This document shows positions 35,641 to 44,829 of a stretch of 64,000 bases of DNA, piece by piece. Position 1 is the stretch's first letter; every line of letters begins with the position of its first letter. The notes under the pieces were generated by a model that made no database searches, had not been told where the DNA came from, and saw only the letters and a list, made by a program, of their open reading frames with translations. The stretch comes from Paraburkholderia sp. Tr-20389 (lineage in GTDB: Bacteria > Pseudomonadota > Gammaproteobacteria > Burkholderiales > Burkholderiaceae): positions 124,001 through 188,000 of the forward strand of contig NZ_JAAGPD010000001.1 in assembly GCF_017104565.1 (NCBI RefSeq), in the 5' to 3' direction. The translations under genes were made by a program, and so were the position numbers.

Positions 35641-36381
35641 ATGAACCTGAAATGCTTTGTGCTTGTCGCAAGCGCACTGGCTCCTGTTCTCGCGCACGCG
35701 GGCTGTGAAGAGAAACTGCAATCGTGGGCGCATCAGTTGCAGCCAGGACGCGAGATGGCAGGGGATTTCTCCAGCTGCAAGGCATGGCCTGCGAACCCGG
35801 AGCTAACGCTGGCAGTGCTGCTGTTTCCGCAGAAGAGCAACAGCGACGACGAAGGCACTTACGATCTGGATGTGCTCGTTGCCGATAGTCATTCAGGCGA
35901 TATCGTTGCGCACAACCACCAGGCGTCGGCTGTTTCGTATGATGCGCTGCGCCTTTCGGGCGTGTCGCTCGACACCGCGCGTTATCGGCTGTCGTCTTCC
36001 GATCGTGCGTTTGGCGTACGCATCACTCACACCGGCTCTTCTCGCGTATCGCCTTATGAATCCACCGCGCTCAGCCTGTACATGACGGACGGCAAAAACG
36101 TGCGCCCTGTTCTTGACCGGCTGATCGTCACGTCGGCATCGGGAGATTGGGACGGCAACTGCGCGGGCACGTTCGATTCGACGCTACGTACGATCGATAT
36201 GGGTCCGATGGGAAAGGACGGCTATGCAGCGTTGAACGTTTCAGAGAAGAGTGTGCACCGTGTGAGTACCGTGCGAAAGAACGATTGCGAGCAGAACGAT
36301 CAGCGGCCTGTTCTTGCGCATTTTGTGATCGAGTATCGCAATGGGCGCTATGGCGTGCCGAAGGGATTGCAGGGCGACTAA
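35641..36381 (+). CDS. Exported protein of unknown function, 246 aa
   Basis: A secreted or periplasmic protein. The signal peptide is MNLKCFVLVASALAPVLAHA, with cleavage before GCEEKL. The mature protein has five Cys (CEEK, SSCKAW, GNCAGT, NDCEQN and others), which suggests disulfides, and a beta-rich pattern (LTLAVLLFPQKSNSDDEGTY, YDLDVLVADSHSGDIVAHN). No family was recognised. It is first of three same-strand exported proteins (35641-39319), with gaps of 75 and 7 bp, so a single transcript and a joint envelope function are likely. The ribosome site is weak. Confidence 0.75.
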   Translation: MNLKCFVLVASALAPVLAHAGCEEKLQSWAHQLQPGREMAGDFSSCKAWPANPELTLAVLLFPQKSNSDDEGTYDLDVLVADSHSGDIVAHNHQASAVSYDALRLSGVSLDTARYRLSSSDRAFGVRITHTGSSRVSPYESTALSLYMTDGKNVRPVLDRLIVTSASGDWDGNCAGTFDSTLRTIDMGPMGKDGYAALNVSEKSVHRVSTVRKNDCEQNDQRPVLAHFVIEYRNGRYGVPKGLQGD

Positions 36382-36456
36382 ACATCGCTGGCGTGCGTTC
36401 GTACACGGCGACCAGTCTGGTCGCGTTCCCTGTACAAGAAAAAATCGAGGAATAAC

Positions 36457-38604
36457 TTGCTGCGCAAACATCTCGCGGGGCCGCTGCTTGCCGGCCTGTT
36501 GCTTACGTCTTCCGCTCACGCAAGCTGGGACGACTCCTGCGAACCCAGTGCAACGCTCAGGATGAGCGATTACTCATGTGCGGGCGTACCCGTCTTGAGC
36601 CCGGGCAACGACACGCGGATCAACGCGTTGCTGCTGATGAGCAAGCCCGGTCAACTCGCCCAGGTCTTTCCGGACCCGAAGAAGGTGCCGGCGGCGGACC
36701 GGCCGAACCGGCTCTCCGTGCCGTTCTGGTATGACTTCTCGGGATGGGTCGACATCGGCCAGAAGCCGTCTGGCGACGGCGATTCGCCCACTGATGCCCG
36801 GTCGAATGTCTATGCGGACGGCGAGGGCGATATCTGCCGGAGCATGACGTCGGGTGAAGCGGCATTCAACGAGGCGCTGGCGGCTGCGAAAGATGTGCCC
36901 GCCGACGACCTCACCCGTTTGCGTGCTGCCCGTCAGCAGCTCCAGAACGCTTGTGCGCCGAGCGGCAATCAGCCCGGCTCGGCAAAGGCCGCGAGCCTGA
37001 AATCCGCGCTCGGTCAGCAGTTCGCGATCTATCTCGACGGCGCCAACGCGTTCTATCGTCGCGACTTTGCGTACGCCACCAAAGCGTTTGCAAATGTGTC
37101 GCGCAGCACTGATCCGTGGTTGAGGGAAACGGGTCTTTACATGGCGGGCCGCGCCCAACTCAACGCAGCGCAAGCCGACGCAATCGAGGATTCCGGCGTC
37201 AATCCGGACCGGATATTGAAGGTAGCCCTTGGTGCTGCCGATACCGTTTTCCGTGCCTATCTCAAGGTATATCCGCAAGGCGCCTATGCGGCATCTGCGG
37301 CCGGGCTGCAGCGACGCGTCGCGTGGCTCGCAGGCAATGGGGCGCAGCAGGCCGATCTTTATGCCAAGGCTTTCGCGAACTGGTCGCCCGAGACGTCGAA
37401 TGTGCCGCTTGGTCAGTTGGCAAATGAAATCGACAGCAAGCTGCTGCAACGAACCGACATCGCGCGAGGGAAGGTTACGGAACCCAGCGTGCTGGCGATC
37501 GACGATCTGGCATGGATGCGCAAGTCTTCATTCGAGAAATCGTCCAATCAAAAAACAGCCATGACACTCGACGAACTGCGCGCGCAAAAGCCGCGCTTCG
37601 CCGCAGCGCCGGGTTTGCACGACTACCTGCTCGCATCCTGGCACGTTTATGTCGATCACAAGCCGGCCGAGGCGCTTGCGTTGCTGCCGAAGACCGTGGA
37701 TGGCCCGCTCGATTACTTCCGTTTCAGCCAGCAGACGCTGCGCGGATTCGCACTCGAAGACAGCGGTCACGCGGATGATGCGCGGCAACTGTGGACGAAG
37801 CTGATCCCGCTTGCCAAGTACCCTTTGCAGCGCGAGGCGCTCGAACTGACGCTGGCGATCAACCTCGAGCAGGCGGGCCTCGTCGATCGCGTCTTTGCGG
37901 ATGATTCGCTGGTTCAGGACGCCGCTGTCCGCTCTATCCTTCTGCAGCACACTGCCAGCGCGGATCTGCTGCGCGCACAGGCGCAAAACATGGCGACCAG
38001 CGCGGAGCTTCGCAATATCGCGCTTTATACGCTGCTCTACAAGGGCATTGCGCACGGACAGTACCCGGCGTTCATAGCGGACCTGGCGCTCATTCCCGCT
38101 CGGCCTTCCGATGCGCTGAAGCCGTTTACGCTGCCCGCGAGTTCGGGCGACGACGGTTACACGTGTCCATCGATTCGCGACGTGGCCGCGTCGTTGCAGC
38201 AGAATGCGACTGACGCTAAAGGGATGAACTGTCTTGCCGACTTTCTTCGTCGCTATCCGGTGGTGTACGGTCTCGTTGACGACAGCGCATCGTCACGGTA
38301 TGGGCAGCCGAAGACAGATCGGCAGGAAGGCATGCCTGCCTCTCTGGGCAGCACGCCGGCACAGTTCGCCGGCAAGCCGTTTGAGCGCATGACGATCTAC
38401 AGATCCGTGATGGCGGACAAGCAGGCATCGTCCGATGACCGGGCCTACGCGTTGTATCGTGCGATCCGGTGTTTTGCGCCGTCAGGCACGAGCGATTGCG
38501 GCGGCAACGACATCTCGACGGCCACGCGCAAGCAATGGTTCAACACCTTGAAGGCGTCGTATCCGGGCAGCAAATGGGCGAACTCGCTGCGCTATTACTG
38601 GTGA
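36457..38604 (+). CDS. Exported 715-aa alpha-solenoid-like protein, TTG start
   Basis: A large periplasmic or surface protein of unknown function. The start is a TTG at 36457 with GAGG six bases upstream; it gives a signal peptide (LRKHLAGPLLAGLLLTSSAHA, in part, cleavage before SWDDSC). The body is helical and resembles tetratricopeptide-type repeats: AIYLDGANAFYRRDFAYATK, YMAGRAQLNAAQADAIEDSG, VFRAYLKVYPQGAYAASAAG and LLASWHVYVDHKPAEALALL. Several Cys are present (DDSCEP, CRSMTS, NACAPS). It sits between two other exported proteins, suggesting a scaffold role. No specific family could be named. Confidence 0.75.
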   Translation: MLRKHLAGPLLAGLLLTSSAHASWDDSCEPSATLRMSDYSCAGVPVLSPGNDTRINALLLMSKPGQLAQVFPDPKKVPAADRPNRLSVPFWYDFSGWVDIGQKPSGDGDSPTDARSNVYADGEGDICRSMTSGEAAFNEALAAAKDVPADDLTRLRAARQQLQNACAPSGNQPGSAKAASLKSALGQQFAIYLDGANAFYRRDFAYATKAFANVSRSTDPWLRETGLYMAGRAQLNAAQADAIEDSGVNPDRILKVALGAADTVFRAYLKVYPQGAYAASAAGLQRRVAWLAGNGAQQADLYAKAFANWSPETSNVPLGQLANEIDSKLLQRTDIARGKVTEPSVLAIDDLAWMRKSSFEKSSNQKTAMTLDELRAQKPRFAAAPGLHDYLLASWHVYVDHKPAEALALLPKTVDGPLDYFRFSQQTLRGFALEDSGHADDARQLWTKLIPLAKYPLQREALELTLAINLEQAGLVDRVFADDSLVQDAAVRSILLQHTASADLLRAQAQNMATSAELRNIALYTLLYKGIAHGQYPAFIADLALIPARPSDALKPFTLPASSGDDGYTCPSIRDVAASLQQNATDAKGMNCLADFLRRYPVVYGLVDDSASSRYGQPKTDRQEGMPASLGSTPAQFAGKPFERMTIYRSVMADKQASSDDRAYALYRAIRCFAPSGTSDCGGNDISTATRKQWFNTLKASYPGSKWANSLRYYW

Positions 38605-38611
38605 CGGGCGA

Positions 38612-39319
38612 ATGAGGCGGGTCTTCTGCGCCGCGCTGCTGCTGTGCACGCACATCGCTGTGGCGGGTACGGTCGACGCCGCGCATTACGATGCGTTCTG
38701 GGTGTGGGCCGGCGTCAGGACGCAACCGGTCCTGGAGAGCGCGCGCACGGTGTATGTGCTTCAAGGGCAGATCGAAGCATCGCGCGAGGACGATACGCAG
38801 GTGCGCTTCATCGCACAAGGCGCATCGGTGCCGGTGCTGCCGAATGCGAACACGTGGCTCGTGTACCGTGCACATACCCTGCGCTGGACGCCGCGAATCG
38901 AGCAGATCATGCTGGCACAACTGCAGCGCTGGCGCGCGTCAGGTCGGGCGATTACCGGCATTCAGATCGACTTCGATGCGCGTACGCGTCATCTCGACGA
39001 CTACTTCGATTTTCTGCGGCGACTGCGCGAGCAACTGCCGCCCGACTGCCGGCTGAGCATTACGGGTTTGCTCGACTGGAGCAGCCGCATCGACGCAGAC
39101 CAGGTCAACGAACTCAGGCGGATAGTCGACGAAGTCGTCGTGCAGACCTATCAGGGGCGTCGCACGATCGATGGCTACGATGCCTATCTAGCTCGCGTCG
39201 GGCGCCTGCAACTGCCGTTTCGGATCGGTGTCGTTCAAGGCGGCGAATGGGTGCCGCCTTCGTATCTCGCGCAGAGTCCGTGGTTTCGCGGTTATGTCGT
39301 CTTTTTACGCAACCCGTAA
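38612..39319 (+). CDS. DUF3142-domain exported protein
   Basis: A 235-aa protein with a signal peptide (MRRVFCAALLLCTHIAVAG) and a DUF3142 body that reads like a TIM-barrel fragment: DAFWVWAGV, TVYVLQGQIE, GIQIDFDARTRHLDDYFDFL (a strand ending in Asp residues), DCRLSITGLLDWS, EVVVQTYQGRRTI and LPFRIGVVQGGEW. The barrel-strand Asp/Glu pattern is glycosidase-like, but no catalytic pair is established for this family. It begins 7 bp after the 715-aa gene, so the two are almost certainly co-transcribed and may act together in the periplasm. Confidence 0.85.
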   Translation: MRRVFCAALLLCTHIAVAGTVDAAHYDAFWVWAGVRTQPVLESARTVYVLQGQIEASREDDTQVRFIAQGASVPVLPNANTWLVYRAHTLRWTPRIEQIMLAQLQRWRASGRAITGIQIDFDARTRHLDDYFDFLRRLREQLPPDCRLSITGLLDWSSRIDADQVNELRRIVDEVVVQTYQGRRTIDGYDAYLARVGRLQLPFRIGVVQGGEWVPPSYLAQSPWFRGYVVFLRNP

Positions 39320-39337
39320 AGCAAGCGTATGCGCGAG

Positions 39338-39769
39338 TTACGCCAGCAACGTCAACAACAGCCGCTTCAACTCCACTGACTCTCGCGGCGACAGCTTTGC
39401 CGTGAGAATGCGCTCGACTTCCTCGACACGCGGCCGCAAGGTCGCGAGCTGCTTCTTGCCCGCTGCGGTGAGGAACAGCACGTAGCTGCGCTTGTCGTCG
39501 GGATCGTCTGAGCGCTCGACCAGACCATTGCGAACCAGGCGCGCAGTGAGATCGGCGATGGTCGAACGGTCTACGTCGAGTTCATCGCCGAGCTGACGCT
39601 GATTGATGCCGGGCGTCTTCTGCAGGATCTCGAGCGCCGCGTATTGCACGCTCGTGATCTCGGCAGACACTTCGCTGAGCCATACGGCGACGTGGCGCTG
39701 CTGGGCGCGGCGCACGAGGCTGCCCGTGAATTTGGACAGTGCTTCGGGAGTGTCGTGTTTGTTCGGCAA
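39338..39769 (-). CDS. mobR: MarR-family regulator, MobR-like
   Basis: A 143-aa dimeric winged-helix regulator. Core: VSAEITSVQYAALEILQKTP, INQRQLGDELDVDRSTIADL (recognition helix) and the wing LVERSDDPDDKRSYVLFLTA. It lies 19 bp downstream of mobA on the same strand. In Comamonas testosteroni a MarR-type repressor, MobR, controls mobA and responds to 3-hydroxybenzoate, so the same role is inferred here. It converges with the DUF3142 gene, 18 bp apart. The symbol rests on context as well as family. Confidence 0.85.
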   Translation of the reverse strand: MPNKHDTPEALSKFTGSLVRRAQQRHVAVWLSEVSAEITSVQYAALEILQKTPGINQRQLGDELDVDRSTIADLTARLVRNGLVERSDDPDDKRSYVLFLTAAGKKQLATLRPRVEEVERILTAKLSPRESVELKRLLLTLLA

Positions 39770-39788
39770 TTTCGCAATGTCGAAGTGG

Positions 39789-41684
39789 TTAGTGCATGCG
39801 GAATATCGGCCGGAAGAAGGCGTTCAGTTCAGCGTATGCATCCAGGGGAAGGACATGCGCGACATATTGATCCGGACGGACCACAACCAGCGCACCCCGT
39901 TCGCGATCGATGCCGCGCTCGTCGAAGATATCAGTCGCGGCATCGCTCGTAAATGCTTTCTCGTAGTCGATGAGGCCGTGGCGTCCTTTGCGCGGCAGCA
40001 AGAAAGCGGGCAGGTCTTCGAGCCGGACTTCGCGGTGAGGCTGCTGCAGTACCGCACGCAGATCGAGAACGCTGTCGATATCGGCACCGTTCGGCGTGAC
40101 GAGCCGCATGATCGAATCGGGCGATGTCGCGAGATGCTCGCACAGTGCATCGAGCAGCGTCCGATTCGCGTCCGCGAAAGCGTACAGCCGCCAGCAACCG
40201 TCAGCGCGTGCTGCGTGTCCGAGGTGAACGGGCTTCGCATCCGCGAGACGCACGACGGGCGACGAGTGAAAGCGCGTGCCGATCGAGAAGCCTTTGGCCA
40301 GCGCCTGATGCGTCGCTTCGCCCGTCAGCATGGCCGGCCGGTAGCGCGTCGCGACGCCTGCCGTATAGCGGCCCGCGCGCACGAAGTACGCCTGAAGCTC
40401 GGCGGGATCGACGCCGCCCGCTTCGGGACGCGTGGGATCCTTCGGCGGCGCGGCCATCATCGCGGACCATTCCTTGTCGAAGTCGATCAGCTCTTGTGCG
40501 ATCGGCTGACGTTCGTCGGAATACGTGCGCAACAGATCGATGCCGCTGCGGCCCTGCAACACGGCGGCGAGTTTCCAGCCGAGGTTGAAGCCGTCCTGCA
40601 TCGATACGTTCATGCCCTGGCCCGCCTTCGCGCTATGCGTGTGACAGGCATCGCCCGCGATGAACACGCGAGGCTCGCGCGAGGTTCCGTCTTCGGCGAC
40701 GGCATCGTCGAAGCGGTCGGTCAGACGCTGTCCCACTTCGTACACCGAGAACCATGCGACTTCTTTCACATCGAGCGAATACGGATGCAGGATGCTTTGA
40801 GCTGTCTGAATGATGCGCTCGACAGTGGCCTGTTTGATTTCATCGCGATTCTCCGGCGTGACTTCGCCGAGATCGACGTAGAAGCGCACCAGATAACCGC
40901 CTTCGCGCGGAATGATCAGCAGATTGCCCTTGCTTGCCGACTGAATGGCCGCCTTCAGCCGGATATCCGGAAAGTCCGTGACGGCCAGCGCGTCCATCAC
41001 ACCCCATGCATGATTGGCCGCATCGCCGCGCAGCGTTTGTCCGATGGATGTACGCACGCGGCTGCGGGCACCGTCGCAACCGACCACATAACGCGCACGG
41101 ACGACGACCTGCTCGTCGAGGCGCTCGGCATCCATGCGGCGCAACGTGACGCGCACGGGATAGTCGCCGGCATCGTCGCGCTGCACGTCGACGACTTCGA
41201 GATCGTAGTCGGGTTCGAGACGTTGCGCGGAACGGCGCATCACGTCGAGCAGATAGTCCTGCACGCGCGCCTGATTGACGATGACATGCGGAAACTCCGA
41301 CATGCCTGTTTCGGTATCCTGAACACGACCGGTACGCTTGATCGCGCCGCGATCGTTCGCGTCGGGTCTCCAGAACACCGTTTCGTTGACCCAATAGGCT
41401 TCGCGTAACAGGCGATCGGCAAGACCGAATGCATTGAACATCTCGACGGTCCGGCAGGCGACACCATCCGCCTGACCCATCAGCAACGGTCCGGCGCGGC
41501 GCTCGACGATACGCGTCGTGATCGACGGAAACTGCGACAGTTGCGCGGCCAGCACGAGCCCCGCAGGTCCGCTGCCGATGACGAGTACGTCAACCGTGTC
41601 GGGCATCTCTGCACGCGGTGCGTTGTCGAGCACCGGCTCGATGGTCGGATCGCCGACGCGGAAACCGTTGAGATGAAATTGCAT
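39789..41684 (-). CDS. mobA: 3-hydroxybenzoate 4-monooxygenase
   Basis: A 631-aa FAD-dependent aromatic hydroxylase that converts 3-hydroxybenzoate to protocatechuate with NADPH and O2. It begins MQFHLNGFRVGDPTI, like Comamonas MobA, and shares VDVLVIGSGPAGLVLAAQL (ADP-binding loop), GQADGVACRTVEMFNAFG, FPHVIVNQARVQDY, YVVGCDGARSRVR (DG motif), VFIAGDACHTHSAKAGQGMN (GD motif, in part) and the thioredoxin-like C-terminal domain ending VVRPDQYVAHVLPLD. The start at 41684 has GGAGGA seven bases upstream. mobR follows 19 bp downstream. Protocatechuate would then enter ring cleavage encoded elsewhere. Confidence 0.95.
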   Translation of the reverse strand: MQFHLNGFRVGDPTIEPVLDNAPRAEMPDTVDVLVIGSGPAGLVLAAQLSQFPSITTRIVERRAGPLLMGQADGVACRTVEMFNAFGLADRLLREAYWVNETVFWRPDANDRGAIKRTGRVQDTETGMSEFPHVIVNQARVQDYLLDVMRRSAQRLEPDYDLEVVDVQRDDAGDYPVRVTLRRMDAERLDEQVVVRARYVVGCDGARSRVRTSIGQTLRGDAANHAWGVMDALAVTDFPDIRLKAAIQSASKGNLLIIPREGGYLVRFYVDLGEVTPENRDEIKQATVERIIQTAQSILHPYSLDVKEVAWFSVYEVGQRLTDRFDDAVAEDGTSREPRVFIAGDACHTHSAKAGQGMNVSMQDGFNLGWKLAAVLQGRSGIDLLRTYSDERQPIAQELIDFDKEWSAMMAAPPKDPTRPEAGGVDPAELQAYFVRAGRYTAGVATRYRPAMLTGEATHQALAKGFSIGTRFHSSPVVRLADAKPVHLGHAARADGCWRLYAFADANRTLLDALCEHLATSPDSIMRLVTPNGADIDSVLDLRAVLQQPHREVRLEDLPAFLLPRKGRHGLIDYEKAFTSDAATDIFDERGIDRERGALVVVRPDQYVAHVLPLDAYAELNAFFRPIFRMH

Positions 41685-41833
41685 GATGTCTTCCTCCAGT
41701 TCGTACAGGTCATCTTGAAGGTGAATATACTCCGTACACCAACCATTTGAAAGTACAACCTGCACGGATGGATGTTTACCCTGGTGACAGCGGAGGAAGG
41801 CATATTTCTGGTGCTTGCGAGCCGTGCGGTCGA

Positions 41834-42091
41834 TCAGCGGGCGCGTGTCGCGTGCGAAGGGCTGATCGCACAAGGCGCTGCGGATTCGAGGCGTTCAACC
41901 AATGCGCGCAGCCGGCGCACTTGCGTGTGCATGATGCCGTGCGTGGCTTGCAACTGCTGGATACGTCCATGCCAGTAGCGCTTGCCGAAGATCGTCTGCG
42001 CACATTCTGCGCCGATGACCCGTTCGAGATGCGTGATCGCGTCGTCGAGATTGTTGATCGAATAAGGACTGACGATGTCGCCTGGTGCCAT
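41834..42091 (-). CDS. Hypothetical 85-aa helical protein
   Basis: A small soluble protein, MAPGDIVSPYSINNLDDAIT, then HLERVIGAECAQTIFGKRYW and a basic helix HTQVRRLRALVERLES. No Pfam-style family was recalled. AGGGGA precedes the ATG at four to five bases. It is on the same strand as mobA, 149 bp upstream, but separated by the mobA promoter. The regular amphipathic helices favour a real gene. Confidence 0.55.
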   Translation of the reverse strand: MAPGDIVSPYSINNLDDAITHLERVIGAECAQTIFGKRYWHGRIQQLQATHGIMHTQVRRLRALVERLESAAPCAISPSHATRAR

Positions 42092-42182
42092 TCATTCCCC
42101 TGACAAGATGCAATGTCAGGAATGGTCGCGCAACGTCAGGACAGATCGTGTCCCGAGGGAGTGGGCTGCCACACAAGGCAGG

Positions 42183-42216
42183 AAAAAAGCCGGCGTCGCT
42201 CCCGCGACGCCGGCTT
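42183..42216 (-). terminator. Strong terminator of the PA14 lipoprotein gene
   Basis: Perfect 13-bp stem AAGCCGGCGTCGC (42187-42199) / GCGACGCCGGCTT (42204-42216) with loop TCCC. Reading the minus strand it is followed by TTTTTT (42188-42183). It lies 24 bp after the stop at 42240. Confidence 0.92.
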
Positions 42217-42239
42217 CATGAGGTGCTGCTAAAGCGTGC

Positions 42240-44513
42240 TCAGTTCGTCGCCACTAAAGGATTCGACGGCACGATCCGGACAGCAGCAGGACTTTGCACC
42301 AGCGGATTCCACCACGACAGATGCATGTTGGCCGCGCCCGTGCCGTGCACGTATTCGACCTTGATCGACGTCGGCTGCTTCGCATTCAGCCAGACGATGC
42401 CGCTCGTTGTCGAACGGGTCGAAGTCTTCTTGTTGATGACCTCGACGCCGTTGATCCACAACCGAGCCACGTTGTCGCTGTTGATCGAGAACGTGTAGAG
42501 GCCCGACTGCGACGCTTCGATCGCACCTGTCCAGCGAATGCCATAGTTCGTCGCATTGATGCCCGCCGACGCATCCGGCGAGTCCGTGCCGCGCTCCGTG
42601 TTCAGATCGAAATCGACGAGCGGCGTAACCGACGTCTTGACGGGTGCGCTGCTGAAGCTCGGGTCGTTGTAGTACGCGACGTTCAGTACCGGCAGCTTCA
42701 CATCGAATCCACCCGTCAGCGCCTGAACTTCCGACGTTTGCCACGGGTGACCGTCCGGGTAGATGGTGCCCTGGAACGGCGTCGCCGGTTCGACCGTCGC
42801 CGGTGCGCCCGGCGTCTGGCCCCAGTGGAAGCGCGTATTGGTGCGCCCGATCATCAGCTCCCAGATGATGAAGCCCGTGCTGCCGCCGTAGTTCGACACG
42901 ATGCCCGGCATCGTCTGCCCTGCTGTGCCCGTGAAGCCGCGCTGCAGCGTCTCCGAGTTCAGCGCATTCACATAGCTGCCGTTGACAGGGCCCGTGTACG
43001 GATTGCCATACGGATGGAACGCGTAGAAGTCCGAGAAGTACGTGCCTTCATCTTCCTGCACCTGCGGCGAATTGATCGGCTGCGTGGCGCCTGCATTCAG
43101 GATCGCGATGCGCGCATCGTTCATCAGCACCGCGCGCGTTTGCTGCAACGAACCGTTACCGCTGCAACCCGGCTCGTTCATCGGTTCCCAGAAGATGATG
43201 CGCGAGTCGTTACGGTGCGGCGCGACGAAGTCGGTGATGTAGTTCGCGAGGCTCGCCTTATACGTCACCGACGCGTTCGATGCCGTCGGCTGGAAGTAGG
43301 CCTGCTCGATCGGCGTGCCCGGCGACTGCACCCACTGGCTGTTGTGCACGCCCCAGACGGGCGCCGGCTGCGGTCCGTATTGCGGCGTCGGGTTCCAGCA
43401 GTCGTCGTAGAAGATCGGCGACACCTTGATGCCGTGCCGCGTCGCGATTTCCAGCAGGTTCTCGAACTTGCTCAGGAACGCGACCCGATCGTTGGCCCAC
43501 ACGAGGTAGTGCAGATACACCGCGATCGTGTTGACGCCGTAGGTCTGCGCATAAGTCAATTCGCGATTGACGACGGCGGGATCGTAGTTTTGCCAGAAGT
43601 CGATTGCGTTGACGGCCGTCGACGGCGTATAGACCATGCCGACCACTTTCGAGAAGTCGAAGGTCGGCGACTTCACGGCCGGATAGGTCTTGATCGTGAT
43701 GTTGCTGAACGTCGCACCGACGCCGAAGCGGCGCACGCCGAAACTGCCGCTCGCGAACACGGCGGGCAGTGCATTGGTCGCGTCGTTCGCGCTGATCACG
43801 CGTTGCTGGTCGAGATCGACGGTGATGGCCGTGCCGCTCGTCGTGACCTTCAGATGGTGCGTGCTGCCGCCGACGATCGCGCTGTTCGGGTACTGGATGA
43901 ACTGCGTCCAGTTGTTGTTCTCGCGGCCGACGACCAGCGTGTGCGAGCCCGTGTCGAGGCCGATGAAATAGCCCGTCAGGCTATCGGGGCCGCCCGCCGT
44001 CGGATTGGTCGTGCGCACGATGAAGCCGGCGTTGGCCGGTCCGGTGCCGACGGGATTGCTGACCGTGACGTCCGCTTCGTAGGATGCCGTCGCATACGTG
44101 CTGCCGAGCGCGACGGCCTTGTCGCCCGCGCCGGTGCCGTTGGTGGCGGGCGCAGGAATCGTGATGCTCGAAGGCGTCGGCCCCGGCGCCCAGCCTTGCG
44201 TGGAGCCGGCTGCGAGATAGCTCGTGAAGTCGCCGAAGCTGAGCGTGGTCGTGGAGAGCGCGGCGGGCGGCGCGGGCGGTGTGTACGGCGGCAGATTCTT
44301 GTCCGGATCGCTGATGACGACAGCCGGCGTGGTGGTTCGCATGCCGAGCGGCGTGGAGCCCGCCAGCTTGAATTCGTTTTGCACGGCGGCGGATGCCGCG
44401 TTTGCGGCGGGCGTCTGCGCGTCCGCTACCGCTGTTGGGTTGGGTGAGTCGCTGTTGCCACCGCACGCGGCCAGAATCACCGCGCTTGCTGAAAGCACGA
44501 AGAAGTTGCGCAC
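42240..44513 (-). CDS. Lipoprotein with lectin-like, glycoside-hydrolase-like and PA14 domains
   Basis: A 757-aa exported lipoprotein. The lipobox is ILAAC (Cys17), then a Pro/Ala-rich linker (20-80). A concanavalin-like beta domain (about 85-275: FTSYLAAGSTQGWAPGPTPS, HHLKVTTSGTAITVDLDQQ) is followed by a TIM-barrel domain (about 285-560) with YAQTYGVNTIAVYLHYLVWA, IKVSPIFYDDCW and the clan-A type acid/base motif IIFWEPMNEPG (Glu near 444). A C-terminal PA14 domain follows (about 625-750: YGIRWTGAIEASQSGLYTFS, NDNVARLWINGVEV-like). It probably binds and cleaves a polysaccharide at the cell surface. The substrate is unknown. It has its own AT-rich promoter and terminator. Confidence 0.88.
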   Translation of the reverse strand: MRNFFVLSASAVILAACGGNSDSPNPTAVADAQTPAANAASAAVQNEFKLAGSTPLGMRTTTPAVVISDPDKNLPPYTPPAPPAALSTTTLSFGDFTSYLAAGSTQGWAPGPTPSSITIPAPATNGTGAGDKAVALGSTYATASYEADVTVSNPVGTGPANAGFIVRTTNPTAGGPDSLTGYFIGLDTGSHTLVVGRENNNWTQFIQYPNSAIVGGSTHHLKVTTSGTAITVDLDQQRVISANDATNALPAVFASGSFGVRRFGVGATFSNITIKTYPAVKSPTFDFSKVVGMVYTPSTAVNAIDFWQNYDPAVVNRELTYAQTYGVNTIAVYLHYLVWANDRVAFLSKFENLLEIATRHGIKVSPIFYDDCWNPTPQYGPQPAPVWGVHNSQWVQSPGTPIEQAYFQPTASNASVTYKASLANYITDFVAPHRNDSRIIFWEPMNEPGCSGNGSLQQTRAVLMNDARIAILNAGATQPINSPQVQEDEGTYFSDFYAFHPYGNPYTGPVNGSYVNALNSETLQRGFTGTAGQTMPGIVSNYGGSTGFIIWELMIGRTNTRFHWGQTPGAPATVEPATPFQGTIYPDGHPWQTSEVQALTGGFDVKLPVLNVAYYNDPSFSSAPVKTSVTPLVDFDLNTERGTDSPDASAGINATNYGIRWTGAIEASQSGLYTFSINSDNVARLWINGVEVINKKTSTRSTTSGIVWLNAKQPTSIKVEYVHGTGAANMHLSWWNPLVQSPAAVRIVPSNPLVATN

Positions 44514-44656
44514 CTGTCTCTCCTGAAATCCCCGTGTTTATAGAAGGTCGTAAATTATTATTAATTTATTGCGCATGGCTCTGCCTTCGCCCATGCGCGG
44601 CGATCCAAGTACCGGGAAACGGAAGCAATGAAACCAGGGAAGCGATACGGCGGAAT

Positions 44657-44670
44657 TAATAATATTATTA
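44657..44670. promoter_or_regulatory. Perfect AT-only 14-bp palindrome
   Basis: TAATAAT/ATTATTA is its own reverse complement and contains no G or C, about 145 bp upstream of the lipoprotein start. It may be a binding site or a melting-prone promoter element. Confidence 0.45.
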
Positions 44671-44802
44671 GTCATGAAAGCGGGTATCGGGAGTTTCCCT
44701 GGCGGAGGCGGCGATGGCAGGCGGGGACAGGCGCGGATCGTGATCCGCGAGGCGGGGGGATCAGGCGCTTCAGGCGAGACAGCAGTCGATGGGACGCACA
44801 AA

Positions 44803-44829
44803 TGAAAACGCCCGGAAAACCCGGGCGTT
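44803..44829 (-). terminator. Rho-independent terminator of the aldarate MFS gene
   Basis: Stem AACGCCCGG (44807-44815) / CCGGGCGTT (44821-44829) with loop AAAAC; on the minus strand it is followed by TTTTCATT. It lies 24 bp past the MFS stop codon. Confidence 0.8.

Noticed and set aside
41700-41760. MarR operator before mobA
   Set aside because: Several GTAC strings and a GGTG/CACC pair are visible, but no arm is long enough to call a site.
42294-44447. Plus-strand 717-codon open frame
   Set aside because: It mirrors the lipoprotein gene and encodes Arg/Val/Asp-rich sequence without domains or a ribosome site.
44538-44801. Minus-strand 87-codon frame upstream of the lipoprotein gene
   Set aside because: It runs through the AT-rich palindromes, is Pro-rich and lacks a ribosome site.
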